Shown here: piece after piece, positions 45,014 to 56,429 of the stretch
Numbering within the stretch: position 1 is the first letter of the stretch
Layout of the letters: each line of letters starts with the position of its first letter
NCBI GenBank assembly: GCA_004194705.1
Contig: SADC01000922.1
Location: 1-64,000, forward strand
Length of the DNA stretch: 64,000 nucleotides
Source of the DNA: Ditylenchus dipsaci
Taxonomy: Eukaryota; Nematoda; Chromadorea; Rhabditida; Anguinidae
Direction: 5' to 3'
The notes under the pieces: generated by a model
Seen by the model: the letters and a program-made list of their open reading frames with translations, nothing else
Told to the model about the DNA's origin: nothing
Database searches by the model: none
Translations under genes and position numbers: made by a program

Positions 45014-46603
45014 TTATAAAATTAACTCACTTGATTTCCTGCAGCAACAGCAACACCTGACAATCACAATGATCACAATTAGCACAACCAACAGCGAGGC
45101 GACGGCTCCAACAATAATATGAGTTGAGGTAAAGGTGAATCCCTTATTTTCAGATTGGTCGCCTGCACCTCCACCACTCGTGGTCGCGTCAGGTGGCCTC
45201 CTGATTGTGGAAACTGTTGTTCGGTAAGTGGTAGTGCCGAAGGATGTGGACGGTGACGAGGTGGTTGCACCGCCGGGGTTGGTTTTGACAATAGGGTGCA
45301 CATCGTCTACAGAATTTTCAGGCGGCAGGCCGGATGCCTGTGAATTTGAAGCGATTAATATTTTGAAAAATGAAAAAGATTCTCGAAAAAAGCACAATTT
45401 CACTGTTTAGTATACCTTTTATAAAGTAGTAAGAAAATTAATTTCTTTTATATATTGTGTTGGTTCTAATGGACTATCCTGTGCCATTTTTGCTTTTGAC
45501 CCCCTATTGATTTTTTGTGTGAAATGCCTTGATCCCCTTGTTGATTTTTAATGTGATCATGGCAAGATCATTTTTTGAAAATTTTGAAAATCACTATCGA
45601 AATCGCAAAAAATCGAGTTCTTGATAAATTTACCAAAAAATCTCACAAATGGTTAAATTTTTGGCAAAAATCATAATAAATTTGTAGAAATCTATCAAAA
45701 ATTGCGTACTATTCAATAATCAATAGGAATTCGTGTTCCTCCAGTTGTGGAAATCTCGAATTCTGTAACCCGCAGACATTGAAAATTCTGAATTTCAAGC
45801 ATCAATTATTTTATTATTTTACTGCAATTCGCAATAGTCGGATGACTATGCACAAAGCAGCTTTCACAAAGATTTTTGTACAAATAATAAATTCAACGTC
45901 TTTCCTGTAATTTTGATAAGAGAATTCTTTAATTTATTGGTAGAAAGCTAACTTATAGCAACATTATTCCGAAAATCTGAAAATCCGAAAATCTGAAATT
46001 TCGAAAATCTGTGCCCTGAATTGTGTTCAGTCATAATGAAACCCATATGAAACATGCTTAAGTCAGATATTAAAACTTAAAAACCTATCTTCGGAAAAAC
46101 CTAAATCAATAACTGAATTTCAATTCAGATACCAATGGATTCGTTCCGATCATTCATCGGTTTGCAGTATTTTTTTTCTTATATCAGATCTTAGGGTTTG
46201 TAATCATTTTCACGAGTCTTCACACACATTTTTAAGACTATTGTACAGAAGCCTTAGTGCAGTTAGAAATTTTCGATAGGAAAAGCCCCACAATCCGAAA
46301 CTGACCAGTCAACTCAATTTCTTTTGCTTACATGTTTCTTTTATGCATTTTTGAAATATTCACATATTTACAAAAATTCTCGTAAAGTCATTTTTTGTGA
46401 AAAATTACGAACCTCAAAATCTTCATCATCCGGATTGAATCCACTGCCCTGACTAGTTTCTAGTGGCTCCTCTTCCGACAGCTTTTGACCTTTTAACAAA
46501 CAGCAAACACTTAATAGCACGCAAACAGCCAGCAATATCCTCTCCAGTCTCGCCATCACAAACGGCCAATAATGTAGAGTAAAAATATAGTCAAATACCC
46601 AAC
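45014..46603 (-). CDS. single-pass type I membrane protein, syndecan-like features
   Basis: Exon 1 is coding at 46556-46413 and exon 2 at 45337-45014; donor GTTCGT and acceptor TTCACAG join in phase 0, giving 155 residues. Residues 1-24 (MARLERILLAVCVLLSVCCL..) are a signal peptide. The ectodomain has an acidic SQGSGFNPDDEDFEASG stretch, with Ser-Gly sites in acidic context as used for glycosaminoglycan attachment, then a Ser/Thr/Gly-rich stalk. A transmembrane segment spans about 121-141 and is followed by five consecutive cysteines, a likely palmitoylation cluster. The frame ends CCCCCRKSSELIL. AATAAA lies 12 nt past the stop. Alternatively exon 2 ends at a GTGAGT donor (45030) and further exons exist; none was found. 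The EFYA tail of true syndecans is not seen. An acceptor (AATTCAG) 47 nt before the ATG suggests trans-splicing or a 5' intron. Confidence 0.6.
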
Positions 46604-48554
46604 CTGAATTAAGTCAAAATTATAATCTGTCTTCAAAAATCAAAATGGTGACATTTTCGCCACCTTTCCAGCCCAATTAATTGATCGGATCAGTTTGATT
46701 AAACGAGTGGTTAAAAACTGAAAAGAACCAACGGAAGTTCATTACACAAATTGATTGGCTAGCTGTTTTTGGGTGAAAATAAGACGCAGAAATGGGGAGA
46801 GAATATTATTTAGGCTGGTGAGCAAATAAAGAGAAGTTAGAGACACTTTTTGAGCATAGTGTATTATCAGTGCAAGAGAGCGAAAAGGTGGAGAATGAGC
46901 TGTCAGCTTCCTATTTTTTCCCGTCTTTTTAGACAAAGACATTTATTTGGATTGATGTGATTCAAATGGTGAAACGATGCTTTTTGATAAAATGATGATT
47001 TTTGTGGACGAATAAATTGCTGTTGGTTGAAGCGATAAGCTTTGAAAACGAGAAAATTTTAAATTTAGAGGCTTTTTCGGGTCATACTAGTCAATAAACA
47101 CCAACCGCCCCTACCTCCTCTCATTGCCGGAGTCTTTTTATGCCTTCTTGGTGGGTTTATTTTTCGACCTCTTTCAATGTGCGTGGATTTTTTAGAAGGA
47201 GTGGGCTTATTAAGAGAATACGGCATTGAGGTAATTTCTAAAATTCACAAAAGGCTTTTTGCCCGAAAAAAAGGCTAAAAAACCTTTTTGTTAAAAAATG
47301 GACTTTTTTTTCGACTGATTTCGGTACTTGTGCTGTTTACGCCCCCCCCCCCCCTCCCCGTTATTTTTTGGATTTTTGTTGCAAAAAGTGATACATGAAT
47401 TTTCGCATGAATTTTTGCACTAAATTTTTGCAGAGAGTTTACTTCCCCTTTAGCAAACCTACAAAAAACCAACTTTCAGGGGATTCTGGTCATTCCGGGG
47501 TTGGATTCTGACCAATCCAACTTATTTTTTGACTGAAAAATCTAAATTTCCACGAAATTTTGACTAAGAGCGACGAGAGAAAAAAATTTGGGGGCACTTT
47601 TCAGCAAATTAGGGGGATTTTTCAGTAATTAAGGGGCAAAATTAAATACCAGCCATATAGTATTAGCCGAAAAAAATAACTGTCCAGAAAAATTTATAGC
47701 GATAAACACACTAGACTCTTTCAGAAGGTAATTTGTGCGACCCAGCAAATTTTTCGCAAAGTATTTACTAGTCAAAAACTGGTGTGATTTATGAAATCAA
47801 ATAGACAAGACAGCAATTTTTTAAACTTTCGAGTATTTGGTGGATTTTCAAATCATTTTTGAAAAGGATGCCAAATGTAGAGATCTATATGAATAAGTGC
47901 ACTAACCATAAACATTCGATTTAAGAGCTTAAGTCCTACAGTGACTGCAAATACCACATAATCGAACAAATGAAAAATGAGCGTCACTTAGATGGCTACC
48001 CAGTTTTTTATGTGCTAAATTAGACTAGTAATTTCTTTACATGACAATTGACAGTGTGATGCACAAAACAAAAAATTTGACAATTCTAAAGCCCTGAAAG
48101 CCATAAATTTTGGGATACTTTGTAAACTCAACATTAGTTTATCACTGGCAAAATTATGATTCTACTCTGAATAGTAAAGTATATTCATAAGAAATATTGA
48201 AAATTTACTAGCAAAATTTAACAAACAAAAGTAAGCGTATAATTTAGTTTGACATTACATTCACCTATAGAATTAGCAGTGGCTCCCAAACTGCTTCTTA
48301 GCACTCTGGTCAAATAAGCAAATGGGGGCAGCAAGCACGCAAATAAGTGGACAATTGAATTCCATTAGTCATTTACCTACTGCCTGCCCCAACGCAGTCC
48401 ATATTACTTTCACACACCTCCACTTGTTAATGCTTTACTTACAGAAACCAGCCAGTTAAGCAAAGTAAGAGGTGAAAAACAGGAATATAAAGCTGAGTGA
48501 AAATTAGGACTTCTTTCCAGATCATTCATACAGTCAAATAGTCTAATCAGTCAC
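46604..48554. other. no gene recognised
   Basis: Upstream region of the membrane-protein gene. ORFs at 46742-46942 and 47275-47472 (minus) are short and without domain. A C run interrupts the sequence at 47341-47358. 48270-48540 has slightly more balanced composition (AACGCAGTCC, CACTTGTTAATGC) but I found no phase-consistent exon pair. Confidence 0.3.
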
Positions 48555-48890
48555 ATTAGGACGCAATAACTCGCCAACGCAAAATACTCACCAACGCCAA
48601 AAAAATCACCAATGCGGAAACTCTCCAACGTCAAATCCTACCAACGCAGAGATTAGCCAACGTCAAAACTTGCCAATTGCAAGACTCGCCATCGGAAAAG
48701 TCGCCAATGCAGAATTCCGTTTATCTGCCCACCTTAGGACCAGCCATAGGGGGTCGTAAAACCAAATTTTTGATTGGCGAGTTTTTTGTTGGCGACTTTT
48801 GCCGTTGGCGAGTCTTATACACTAGCGAGTTCTGACATCGGTTAATCTTCTGCGTTAGCGATTTGTTTGATTAGCGTTACATTGTGTAGC
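48555..48890. repeat. palindromic minisatellite (ACTCGCCAACGC theme)
   Basis: The left arm (48558-48720) is a tandem array with a period of about 17-20 bp on the theme ACTCGCCAACGCAAAA; at least eight degenerate units can be counted. The right arm (48765-48890) is the inverse theme (TTTTTGTTGGCGACTTTTGC, CCGTTGGCGAGTC). The two arms flank about 45 bp of unrelated sequence with GGACCAGCCATAGGGGGTCG. Confidence 0.7.
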
Positions 48891-49412
48891 TACTTTTCGT
48901 GGCATTTAAATTTTTATTCTGTATGGGCTGCAAGAATTAACGAAATGGATTGAAAGATAACCTTACCTAAGGGCTCCGAAACTTCCTTTATTTAAAGATA
49001 TGACCTATATTTGAGACTTCAAATCTTCATAATTTTTGAGAGTTTATGCCAAAATCTTTATGTTTGGGACTCAAAACTTAGTAAGCACTGAATAAAATGG
49101 CACTTTTGTTTAATGTACTTTATTTTACAAAAACATCCTTTATTTTAAAATTTCGAGTTCGGAGCCTTGCCCTACCTCAAATGTAGAATAGACACTGTCT
49201 ATTAGACAGTCGGCTAGGTTGTAAATTGACCATAAGTAAATTTACCATGCTAATTCATGTGTGTTTGAACAAAATAAAAAATTGCGATTTTGGGAACCCG
49301 TCGACCAACAATATTTGGAAAAATATTAGGGAGTAAAAAAAGAGGGTGGAAAAGAGATAAGACTCAAAAAACAATCGAAATGGAGGGGATGTCTTTTATC
49401 GAAACTGAACTG

Positions 49413-50320
49413 TTAAAGGGTCATGTTCGTGCGCGATGAAACACAATTTTCAAAAAAGAAAAGGCGCGAACCAGGCGTGCCAGAGATGAGTTTTGAATTC
49501 GCCGAGCCTTTGGTTCGGTTGTTTGTTAGGGTAACTGCTTCCGGTTGGTTATCCCTCGATTTCGGTTTTCTGTCGAGTTTTAGATTTGCCTTTAGTTCGG
49601 CGTTCTATCTGTGCGTGGCTGCACACTCTGTATAGCGAACAGGACGGAACAAGTGATAATCCAATTTTTCATACCAACTCTTCTCGAATTTTCTCGCTCT
49701 TTTGTAGATCTGTCAAGTAAACAAGATTTTCGAATTCGGTTACCTGAACCGAAATCGATGGATAACCAACAGGAAGCAGTTACCGTATTCTCTCTAATAG
49801 GCCGACACCCTCTAATAAACAGACACCCCCTACTTTGAGGCCGTATCTCAGTCCGAAGAAAAAAAATTACATCGCTGTTTATTGCGTTTTCTTAGTTCCC
49901 ACGAGCTCTATCGATTTCGCTTTTTCGATTTTGGATTTTCACCCGAAAATGTCGAGTTCGACCCAAAATTTTCACGATTTTTGAAGGGTTGAAAAATAAA
50001 CCGACATGTCGGCCTATTAGAGAGAATACGGTACGTTACATTAACCAACAACCGAAACAAAGGCTCAGCGAATCCAAAACTCGGAGTACGAGACACTCCG
50101 AAGAGGTCCAGCTCAGTTTCAACCTCGGGACCCGACCCGGCTGAATGATAGGGGTTAAGTTGAGTACTGATGCCTTTCGCTGCACACATAATTGCTGGGT
50201 TTGACGAAATTCAAAATTCATATACAAAATTTAAATCTTTTTCAAATCTCTGGCACGCCTGGTTCGCGCCTTTTCTATTTTAAAAATTGTGTTTCATCAC
50301 GCACGAACATGCCCCTTTAA
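49413..50320. mobile_element. TTAA-flanked long-inverted-repeat element, second copy
   Basis: Same ends as 35343-36160 (AGGG(G/T)CATGTTCGTGC) with TTAA on both sides. The right arm contains a complete ACCGTATTT-family MITE at 49781-50033 inserted into the sequence GGAAGCAGT-TA-CGTTACATTAACC, and the matching uninterrupted arm is readable at 35630-35655 (inverted). Confidence 0.85.
49781..50033. mobile_element. TA-flanked MITE, ACCGTATTT family (nested)
   Basis: TACCGTATTCTCTCTAATAG at the left, CTATTAGAGAGAATACGGTA at the right. The core has CCGTATCTCAGTCCGAAGAA, TGCGTTTTCTTAGTTCCCAC, TTTTTCGATTTTGGATTTTC. Removing it and one TA restores the host arm. Confidence 0.85.
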
Positions 50321-50613
50321 AGCTAACTTAGTTACTCGGAAACTGTTTTTTAATATGTTTTACAATTAATGTTTTCGAGCGAAAATATAAAAAAATAACA
50401 TAACTTTTCAAAAAAAAATTAATAATAATACAATAATCATAAAAACGACAAAAAGCAAAAACATTTTTGTCTTATAATATGTAGCGACAATCATAGCAGT
50501 CACGCCAAGTTTTACAAATAAAAGCAAATTGAAATTGAATAGGAAAACAAAATTTGAGTGATTGGTCAAGCAAATAATAATAAGAACACAAACAAAAGTG
50601 CCAATCCATCTAA

Positions 50614-50916
50614 ATGAAGATATTCATCCTACTGCTCATAAGGAGCATGAGACGGAGGGCAGTGCATTATGCTAAGAATTCACAAGCACAAATGTTTATG
50701 CAAATGTTGAAGGGTACTCAATTAAAAGCTATTACTGCGCAAGCCGCGGATCAAGTTACGACTACTATTGGGTTAAAAATACAAGAAGTCGCTCAAACAT
50801 ATTTATCCGTTCTTATTTGCTAATATATGAAAAGTCGAAAGTATTTTTAAAGTTTTAGCTGATTACATTTTTAGGACTACTGCGCTTTCAGTATCAACGC
50901 ACGTTCAGTGAAATAA
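50614..50916 (+). CDS. putative small two-exon gene
   Basis: Exon 1 at 50614-50808 and exon 2 at 50875-50916 join in phase 0 across a 66-nt intron (donor GTTCTT, acceptor TTTTTAG), giving 79 residues starting MKIFILLLIRSMRRRAVHYA and ending DYCAFSINARSVK. Without splicing the frame stops after VLIC at 50823. The middle (MQMLKGTQLKAITAQAADQV) is predicted helical. The hydrophobic start could be a signal peptide, though basic residues follow closely. No family recognised. The GTTCTT donor is weak. Confidence 0.3.
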
Positions 50917-51589
50917 TCACTAAACTTTCAGGACTTTCAACTTGAAATCTCAAAAACGAGTTGAATTTCTCGAGATTAGTACATTGCAGGGTGTTTAAAA
51001 AAAATAGGTTCCAGGGTTTTGGAGTAAAAGTTGTCAGGCGTTCTATTACACGAGAAAAATTATTTGTAAGTTCAAAATGTGAAACCTTGTGAAAAACAAT
51101 TTGTTTTTTCCAGGCCAATAAGTCACTTTGAGTTTGTTGCAGAACCTTTCGACAGATTCATGCACTATGGCAGTGGTTTATATTTTCAAGCATAAAGTGT
51201 AGAGGCGATATAAGACAATTCCTGAAGACGAACGTTTTAAAGTTGCAAGGAATACTATAAATAGACTGGGTTCAAGCGCTGAATTCAACTTTGACTGGGT
51301 TCAAGGGTAATTTATGAGTGCTTACTGGCCCATAATTAATATGGTGACAGTTAGTAATCAATTAACAACAAAAAATTTGAAAGGAGGTATTAAAGTCAGT
51401 TTTTTGGCAATTTTAAAAGCCATGTAATACATAAAAGTTCAAACTTGAAGTAGCAAACGCAAAGTTTAAGCGAAGAAATATCACTCAAGGCGTGAAAAGT
51501 ATTCTAAAAAGCTTACAAGGGAATGAATGGTAGTGTCCACATCACAATTCAGTTTTATTATACCTTAGCGTAAGAGTGACAGTTGAATG

Positions 51590-51650
51590 TGTGCTTTAGC
51601 GGCCTAATGGTTAGTGGCTCTTGAGTTCGATTACGTGCGGCCCTTTTTTT
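51590..51650 (+). tRNA. tRNA-like relic (degenerate, probably SINE or pseudogene)
   Basis: TAGCGGCCTAATGGTTAGTGG resembles an internal A box and D arm, and GAGTTCGATTACG resembles a B box/T arm, followed by GTGCGGC and a T run. The anticodon arm is missing (only about 5 nt between the boxes), so this cannot be a functional tRNA. Confidence 0.3.
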
Positions 51651-51987
51651 CGAATTTTTTGCCCTTTTATATTTTGATTACACATTGCTTGATGAAAAAA
51701 ATTGTGTTGAAAAATAGTTTCGTAGCACATAAAAAATCATAAATCACCGCCTGACAGTGGATAGTTGCATGAGCGATGACGCGCTGAAGTTCCTGTCGTT
51801 GATCCACACGATTAATATTTTATAGATTTACTTGAGTAAATGATTATCATACCGCTATGAGACTTTTCGACACTTAAATTGCTTTTAAGCTCTCTAACCT
51901 AAAAGTAAAACTAAAGGTTTCTCACTGTGCTATGGACACTACCTATGGATACGTTCCTTTGCAAGGAATTTATGAGAGGATTTAATA

Positions 51988-52152
51988 ATGGGAATTCAAA
52001 ATTCAGTCATTCTTTACAAGTTTCTCGCCGACTTAGAACAACAAGAACAAGAGTTGAGAAGCAGAGCTAGACTAAACAAACAAGATGAGCACCCCAAACA
52101 ACACCCAAAAGTAGTACCTGAAACTGACTTAAAAGCGAGTAAAAGTGGCTAA
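51988..52152 (+). CDS. weak small ORF, 54 residues
   Basis: ATG at 51988, TAA at 52150-52152. The translation begins MGIQNSVILYKFLADLEQQE and continues with charged residues (RSRARLNKQDEHPKQHPK). Composition is more protein-like than random AT-rich frames, but there is no family match. A donor-like GTAAAAG lies near the end, so it may be one exon of something larger. The flanking 52160-52340 is pyrimidine-rich and shows no gene. Confidence 0.25.
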   Translation: MGIQNSVILYKFLADLEQQEQELRSRARLNKQDEHPKQHPKVVPETDLKASKSG

Positions 52153-52349
52153 AGGTGAAAGTAAACAACTAGGCTAGCACAAGAAGCAATGGCACGCAAA
52201 TCCCCCACACACCACTTCTGACCTCCTCTCCAAGAAGCCAAACTCTAAACACACCTGCACCTCCCCCCAAAGGTGAATAAGAAGAAGTCCTTAATGGGAG
52301 ACTCCCCCCACCCACCTGCTGAGCCGGTAAAGGCAAGGCGGCTTCCTTT

Positions 52350-53640
52350 TGTTCGAAGAATAGTTGTGATTTGATTCAATTTGACCACATTAATACATAT
52401 CCCTTTAATCCTCTACTGCAACCTGACAATTTTAAAATAAATAAAATTCAAGGCTCTCGGAGAAAACACAATAAGTATGACATAAAAGTCCACATACAAA
52501 GCGGTCAGTAATTCCTGACGTTGAAATCCTTTTGGTTTTAACCGTGATGGGTTTCAAACAGTTTGTTGTTATATTTGATCTGTTTCAGAACGGTTTCAGA
52601 CTGAGGGGTTTATACCCCCCATCATATTTTTCGAAAAGCATTGTTAATTAAAAACACTACAAAACTCGAAAAGGGTGCAGGGAAAATGACTTCTCGGGGG
52701 CATTAGCCCCCGTAAGATTTTTCTGGCTTCGCCTCTGCAACCACACTACGATAATAACCTCCAGCTGATCCCTCAAAGTTCGTGTGTGAAAAAGATCAAC
52801 AAGAAAATGAAAAATGGGAATTTAAATGAGATAACTAAAGGAAAACTGAAATTTTTAAAAGAGAATAAACGAAAGCTAAAATAGAGTTAAAAATATACTA
52901 AAATGAATACTAAAATAAGACTAAAATTTTGACTGTGATTTTAGTCTTTTCATTTTGAATGCAAAGGGATCCAAAAGAAAGTAGTTTAGCGTAAAGTTAA
53001 GGGGAGGGTTTTACCAATTTTATCGAAAACTCATTTTCATTGATTTGATCATCCAACTTTTTATTGTTTTTCTTGAAAGTGGGGCAGACATGACACAAAA
53101 AGAAAACTAAACCTATATTTTAGAGAATATTTAATTTTAGGGTTCTAAAAATTTTAATTACGAGGTATTCTAGCCCAATTAGAGTTAAACTAACAAGAAT
53201 ATTTAACACAAGCATCTCCATAGCTTAGCAGACTGCATGCTTGTATTTAGCTGCTGCCAAAGCTGCTCTTTGCTCTCGTGGCAAAAAAAAGCAAATAAAG
53301 CCTTACTAGAAATCGTTTACGTCTGCACTGAGACTTTTTTTTGGCTACTTAAATTATTTTGTAGCCTCCTTCTTTGGCTGCCAGTTTAAGACCTATTTTA
53401 GCTTAAAGTCTGAGTGGGAATTGAGAAGGAAGTGATATGCCTTTGATGGCGGCGGCATTCATTTGTGCCTGCTTTTGGAAGAAATGATAGATTGAAGTTG
53501 CAAAAAATAGGGGAGTTAGTCGAGCAGAAACTTTTTTGGCAGGCAATTGGCATAGGCAATCAACAACAACATTTGTGGGGTATCTTTGGTATCCGAGCAG
53601 CATCAAGGCAAAGAAAACAAATTTATATTTTGTGTGTTTT
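52350..53640. other. no gene recognised
   Basis: AT-rich sequence with two opposing ORFs at 53403-53716. The minus one starts inside the pogo-like TIR at 53648 and the plus one ends in it, so at most part of either could be host sequence. Neither has recognisable domains. Confidence 0.3.
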
Positions 53641-53647
53641 AACAACA

Positions 53648-54054
53648 CAGTCAAACCTCGATAAGCCGGCACCCCCAAAAAGTTCGTTCGAGCCTTGGGT
53701 CCGACACTTTTTTTGACCCAAATTTTGAAAACTTTTCCAGTTCTGTTTTTACAGTCTGGTCCGAAATGTCGTCAGGATTCCGATTTTGCCTATCGTTTTT
53801 TTTAATTATGCAATTTCATCATTAAAAAAGCAAAACCTCGATAAGCCAGCACCTCTTTTTTGAAAAGAAGTGCCGGCCTATCGAGGTTTTGCTTTTTTAA
53901 CCCAAACTTTATTTTCAATCTTAATCCTGACGATATTTCTGACCAAACGGTAAAAACAGAACAGGAAAAAGCTTTCAAAAATTGGGTTGAAAAAAGTGTC
54001 AGACCCAAGGCTGGAACGAACTTTGGGGTGCCGGCTTATCGAGGTTCAACTGTA
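53648..54054. mobile_element. pogo-like MITE with internal palindrome
   Basis: Outer TIRs CAGTCAAACCTCGATAAGCC and inverted GGCTTATCGAGGTTCAACTG, with TA at the right. In the centre (53828-53897) a second, closer pair of the same terminal words, CAAAACCTCGATAAGCC and GGCCTATCGAGGTTTTG, forms a 70-bp hairpin, so the element is a head-to-head dimer-like structure. Confidence 0.75.
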
Positions 54055-54314
54055 ATTAATGAAGTCAAATTTTTTTACAGTCGCCTCTCCATTTAATGAA
54101 TAAATATATAATTAATGTCTTGATTCAGCGAAAAATCACCAATCAATATTTTAAAATTAAAAAGTTGGGAAAATATTTTTTTTGAATCAGAATTGCCTTC
54201 TTTATGGCTCAAAAGTTCATTCTTTTTTTTATTTTAGTCGAAGAAGCAAATATCTAAAGAATTTTTTGAAAGTTTTAACACTGTAATGTAGCCCCGCTAT
54301 TCTTATTTTACACG

Positions 54315-54430
54315 GGTATTGTTTGTTGTAACATCTTTGCAAACGCTACCTAAACAAATATAAGTATGAATCAAATAATTTTTCCGACTTGCTTCATACT
54401 TCAACGTTTTTGCAGACATTTTGCAACAAA
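54315..54430. repeat. foldback repeat
   Basis: TTGTAACATCTTTGCAAACG with AATATAAGTATGAATC is mirrored by GCTTCATACTTCAACG with TTTTTGCAGACATTTTGCAAC. Related sequence at 41640-42070. What looks like an exon start after TTTTTGCAG here is therefore probably part of a repeat. Confidence 0.45.
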
Positions 54431-55046
54431 CAATTCGCCGTCAGAAACTAGAAGAGCAGAGCTACACGATCGTGTAAACATTTTGAAAAATCATTTAGAT
54501 ATTTGCTTCTTTGACTGGAAAAAGCCACTTTTGATCCAAAAAATCAAGGTAGAAAAAATACTTGTCCAAAAAGTTGTCGGAAAGTGTAAGGCTTAATTTC
54601 ACACAAGCCGCAGAAGTAAGTCTTAAGTTAAAGAAAAACCCTCTCACGGAATTGTAATTAGACACAGGGAGACACTAAAGCAGGCAAACACACAAAGCTC
54701 TCATACACACACACACAAAGCTGCTCTTCCCTGCTGAACTAGTATTATTTTAGAGAGTGTCCAACAAAGACAATTAGAGTTTGCCCAGCTGCTCTCTGTT
54801 AGCAAAACAAACACGCAGACTTTAGATACAAGAAGAACACTCCTATTTTAGGCCGAACAATTTTTGGTCTAGCATAAAATTTGCAGAATATAAGAACTCT
54901 GTAAATGGTGAAAAGTCATTATTAATTAGACATCATGAAGTGAAGAGCATAACTCCTTTAAAAAAAGAACAGTAAAACATTTAGAAAAACACTAAAATTA
55001 ATAAAATGTTCATAAACATTATATGCAACACATCAACATTTTTTAG

Positions 55047-55572
55047 AATTAGCGCCAATGTTACATTCTCACACAGTACCGATAAACGGCCCTCATTGAG
55101 ACAAGGTGGTTATTGCAATATTCCATTATTGCCGATGAAATTTCCATGGGTCAAGAAATTTCCGAAAATGAGTTCTAAGCGCTTCACTGAAATTGACTTA
55201 ATTTACAGAGAAAACATACATACCAGCGATTTCTCGTGCGGTAGGTTTAGTCCCCCCTCCCTCAAAGACAATTAAACCGTTTTTGAGATTTCACAGTAGC
55301 CTGGTACTACTAAAGGTTGATTTGTTTTAGTATCCCAAAAAGTGTTGACTATCGGTCAATTCAAAAGACATATTTTCTGTAACTGTGTGACATAGGCGAG
55401 CTTAAAAGATCTTCAGACGTTAGATGCTTGCCCGATAGCAGACTTGGAGACTTTTAATAAACACAAGAATAAATCTATGCTAGGTTGCATAATTGGCTTA
55501 CTGCCGCCTAGTGCACAACAATTAAATGCACCATCCTTGTCTCATAATCATCAAGAAATTAAAAAGCTATAA
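55047..55572 (+). CDS. putative gene, three phase-compatible exons
   Basis: Exons 55047-55105 (after ATTTTTTAG, donor GTGGTT), 55209-55240 (after AATTTACAG, donor GTAGGT) and 55396 onward (after GTGACATAG) join without frame change and reach TAA at 55570-55572. Readable parts are FSHSTDKRPSLRQ, KTYIPAISRA and SLKDLQTLDACPIADLETFN followed by LGCIIGLLPPSAQQLNAPSL. Composition is unlike the AT-driven noise frames. An alternative is one longer unspliced frame (55006-55275, MKFPWVKKFPKMSSKRFTEI). The start of the gene was not found and no family is recognised. Confidence 0.35.
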
Positions 55573-55664
55573 TATAATTATGGTGCCAAGGCTTAAAGAT
55601 TTAGAAAGAAATTTCTACTTATATATAGTCGCAGAAATCATCGATTTTTGTAGTCTAATTAAAG

Positions 55665-56157
55665 ATGTATATTCTTCCAGCGGAGTATATTTCTCAGAAA
55701 GAGCGTGAATATTACAGTAAAGTCAGCTATCGAAAATAAGGTTGTCGGGTGCAGTTATATTTCGGACCTTCTACTAAAAGGTCGTTCCACGAACAGTTAA
55801 ATGAATAGCTGAAACGATAAAAATGAAGATTTCATAACATATTATACTTAATGTTCTCACAGATCCGTCATATAATCGTTGTTTAAGAAAAAGCTACCCC
55901 TGACAACCTTTTTTTATTACTCAGAAACAAAATAGTTTTTGCACCCTACAGGTCATGAGAAGCAAGAATTTACGGGTCTATTTGCCCCAGAGGAAAAGTA
56001 AATTTTGCGCTGGCTCGGAGGAGGGATTCTATTTCAAAGCCCAGGCAACAGAATTGACTACGGATACGAGGAAGATAGAAGCTTCAGAGATAGTGAGCTG
56101 CTTTTAAGAGAACAAGAAGAAAACAAAATGAAGCTTTGCAGATTGCAATTAAGATAA
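55665..56157 (+). CDS. putative small gene, three exons, hydrophilic protein
   Basis: Exons 55665 (or 55681, after TTCTTCCAG)-55716, 55952-55997 and 56040-56157 join in phase with GT-AG introns of 235 and 42 nt. From the ATG at 55665 this gives 71 residues: PAEYISQKEREYYS, HEKQEFTGLFAPEEN, PGNRIDYGYEEDRSFRDSEL and LLREQEENKMKLCRLQ. The protein is charged with a predicted C-terminal coiled-coil helix. In-frame TAA codons lie upstream of the ATG and in the last intron, so splicing is required. It may instead be the 3' part of the gene at 55047. No family recognised. Confidence 0.4.
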
Positions 56158-56429
56158 TATGTTTGTGCTTGTAAATCTGCTCATTTGATATTTGATAGGT
56201 TAAAAATTTTTGACCACAATGTATTCATTATGGGAGATAATTATAGGAGTGCGGAGTTATTCGAAGGTAGGGAGCTAATAGGGTGAATTGGGTAGACTAT
56301 TGTAACAATCATAGAAAGTTACCGCGTAAAACATTTTAAAATTTTTCATTGCATGGTTTAAAATATAAGACCATAACTTAAACTTTTTCATGATTCGAAT
56401 GACATGATCTAAAACTCTCTACTGCTATG

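Noticed and set aside
48555..48890. CRISPR-like array
   Set aside because: Units are degenerate, have no unique spacers, and occur in inverted halves in a eukaryotic context; it is a minisatellite.
49423..50227. ORFs within the TTAA long-inverted-repeat element
   Set aside because: They lie in the palindromic arms, are mirrored in the other arm, and show no transposase motif.
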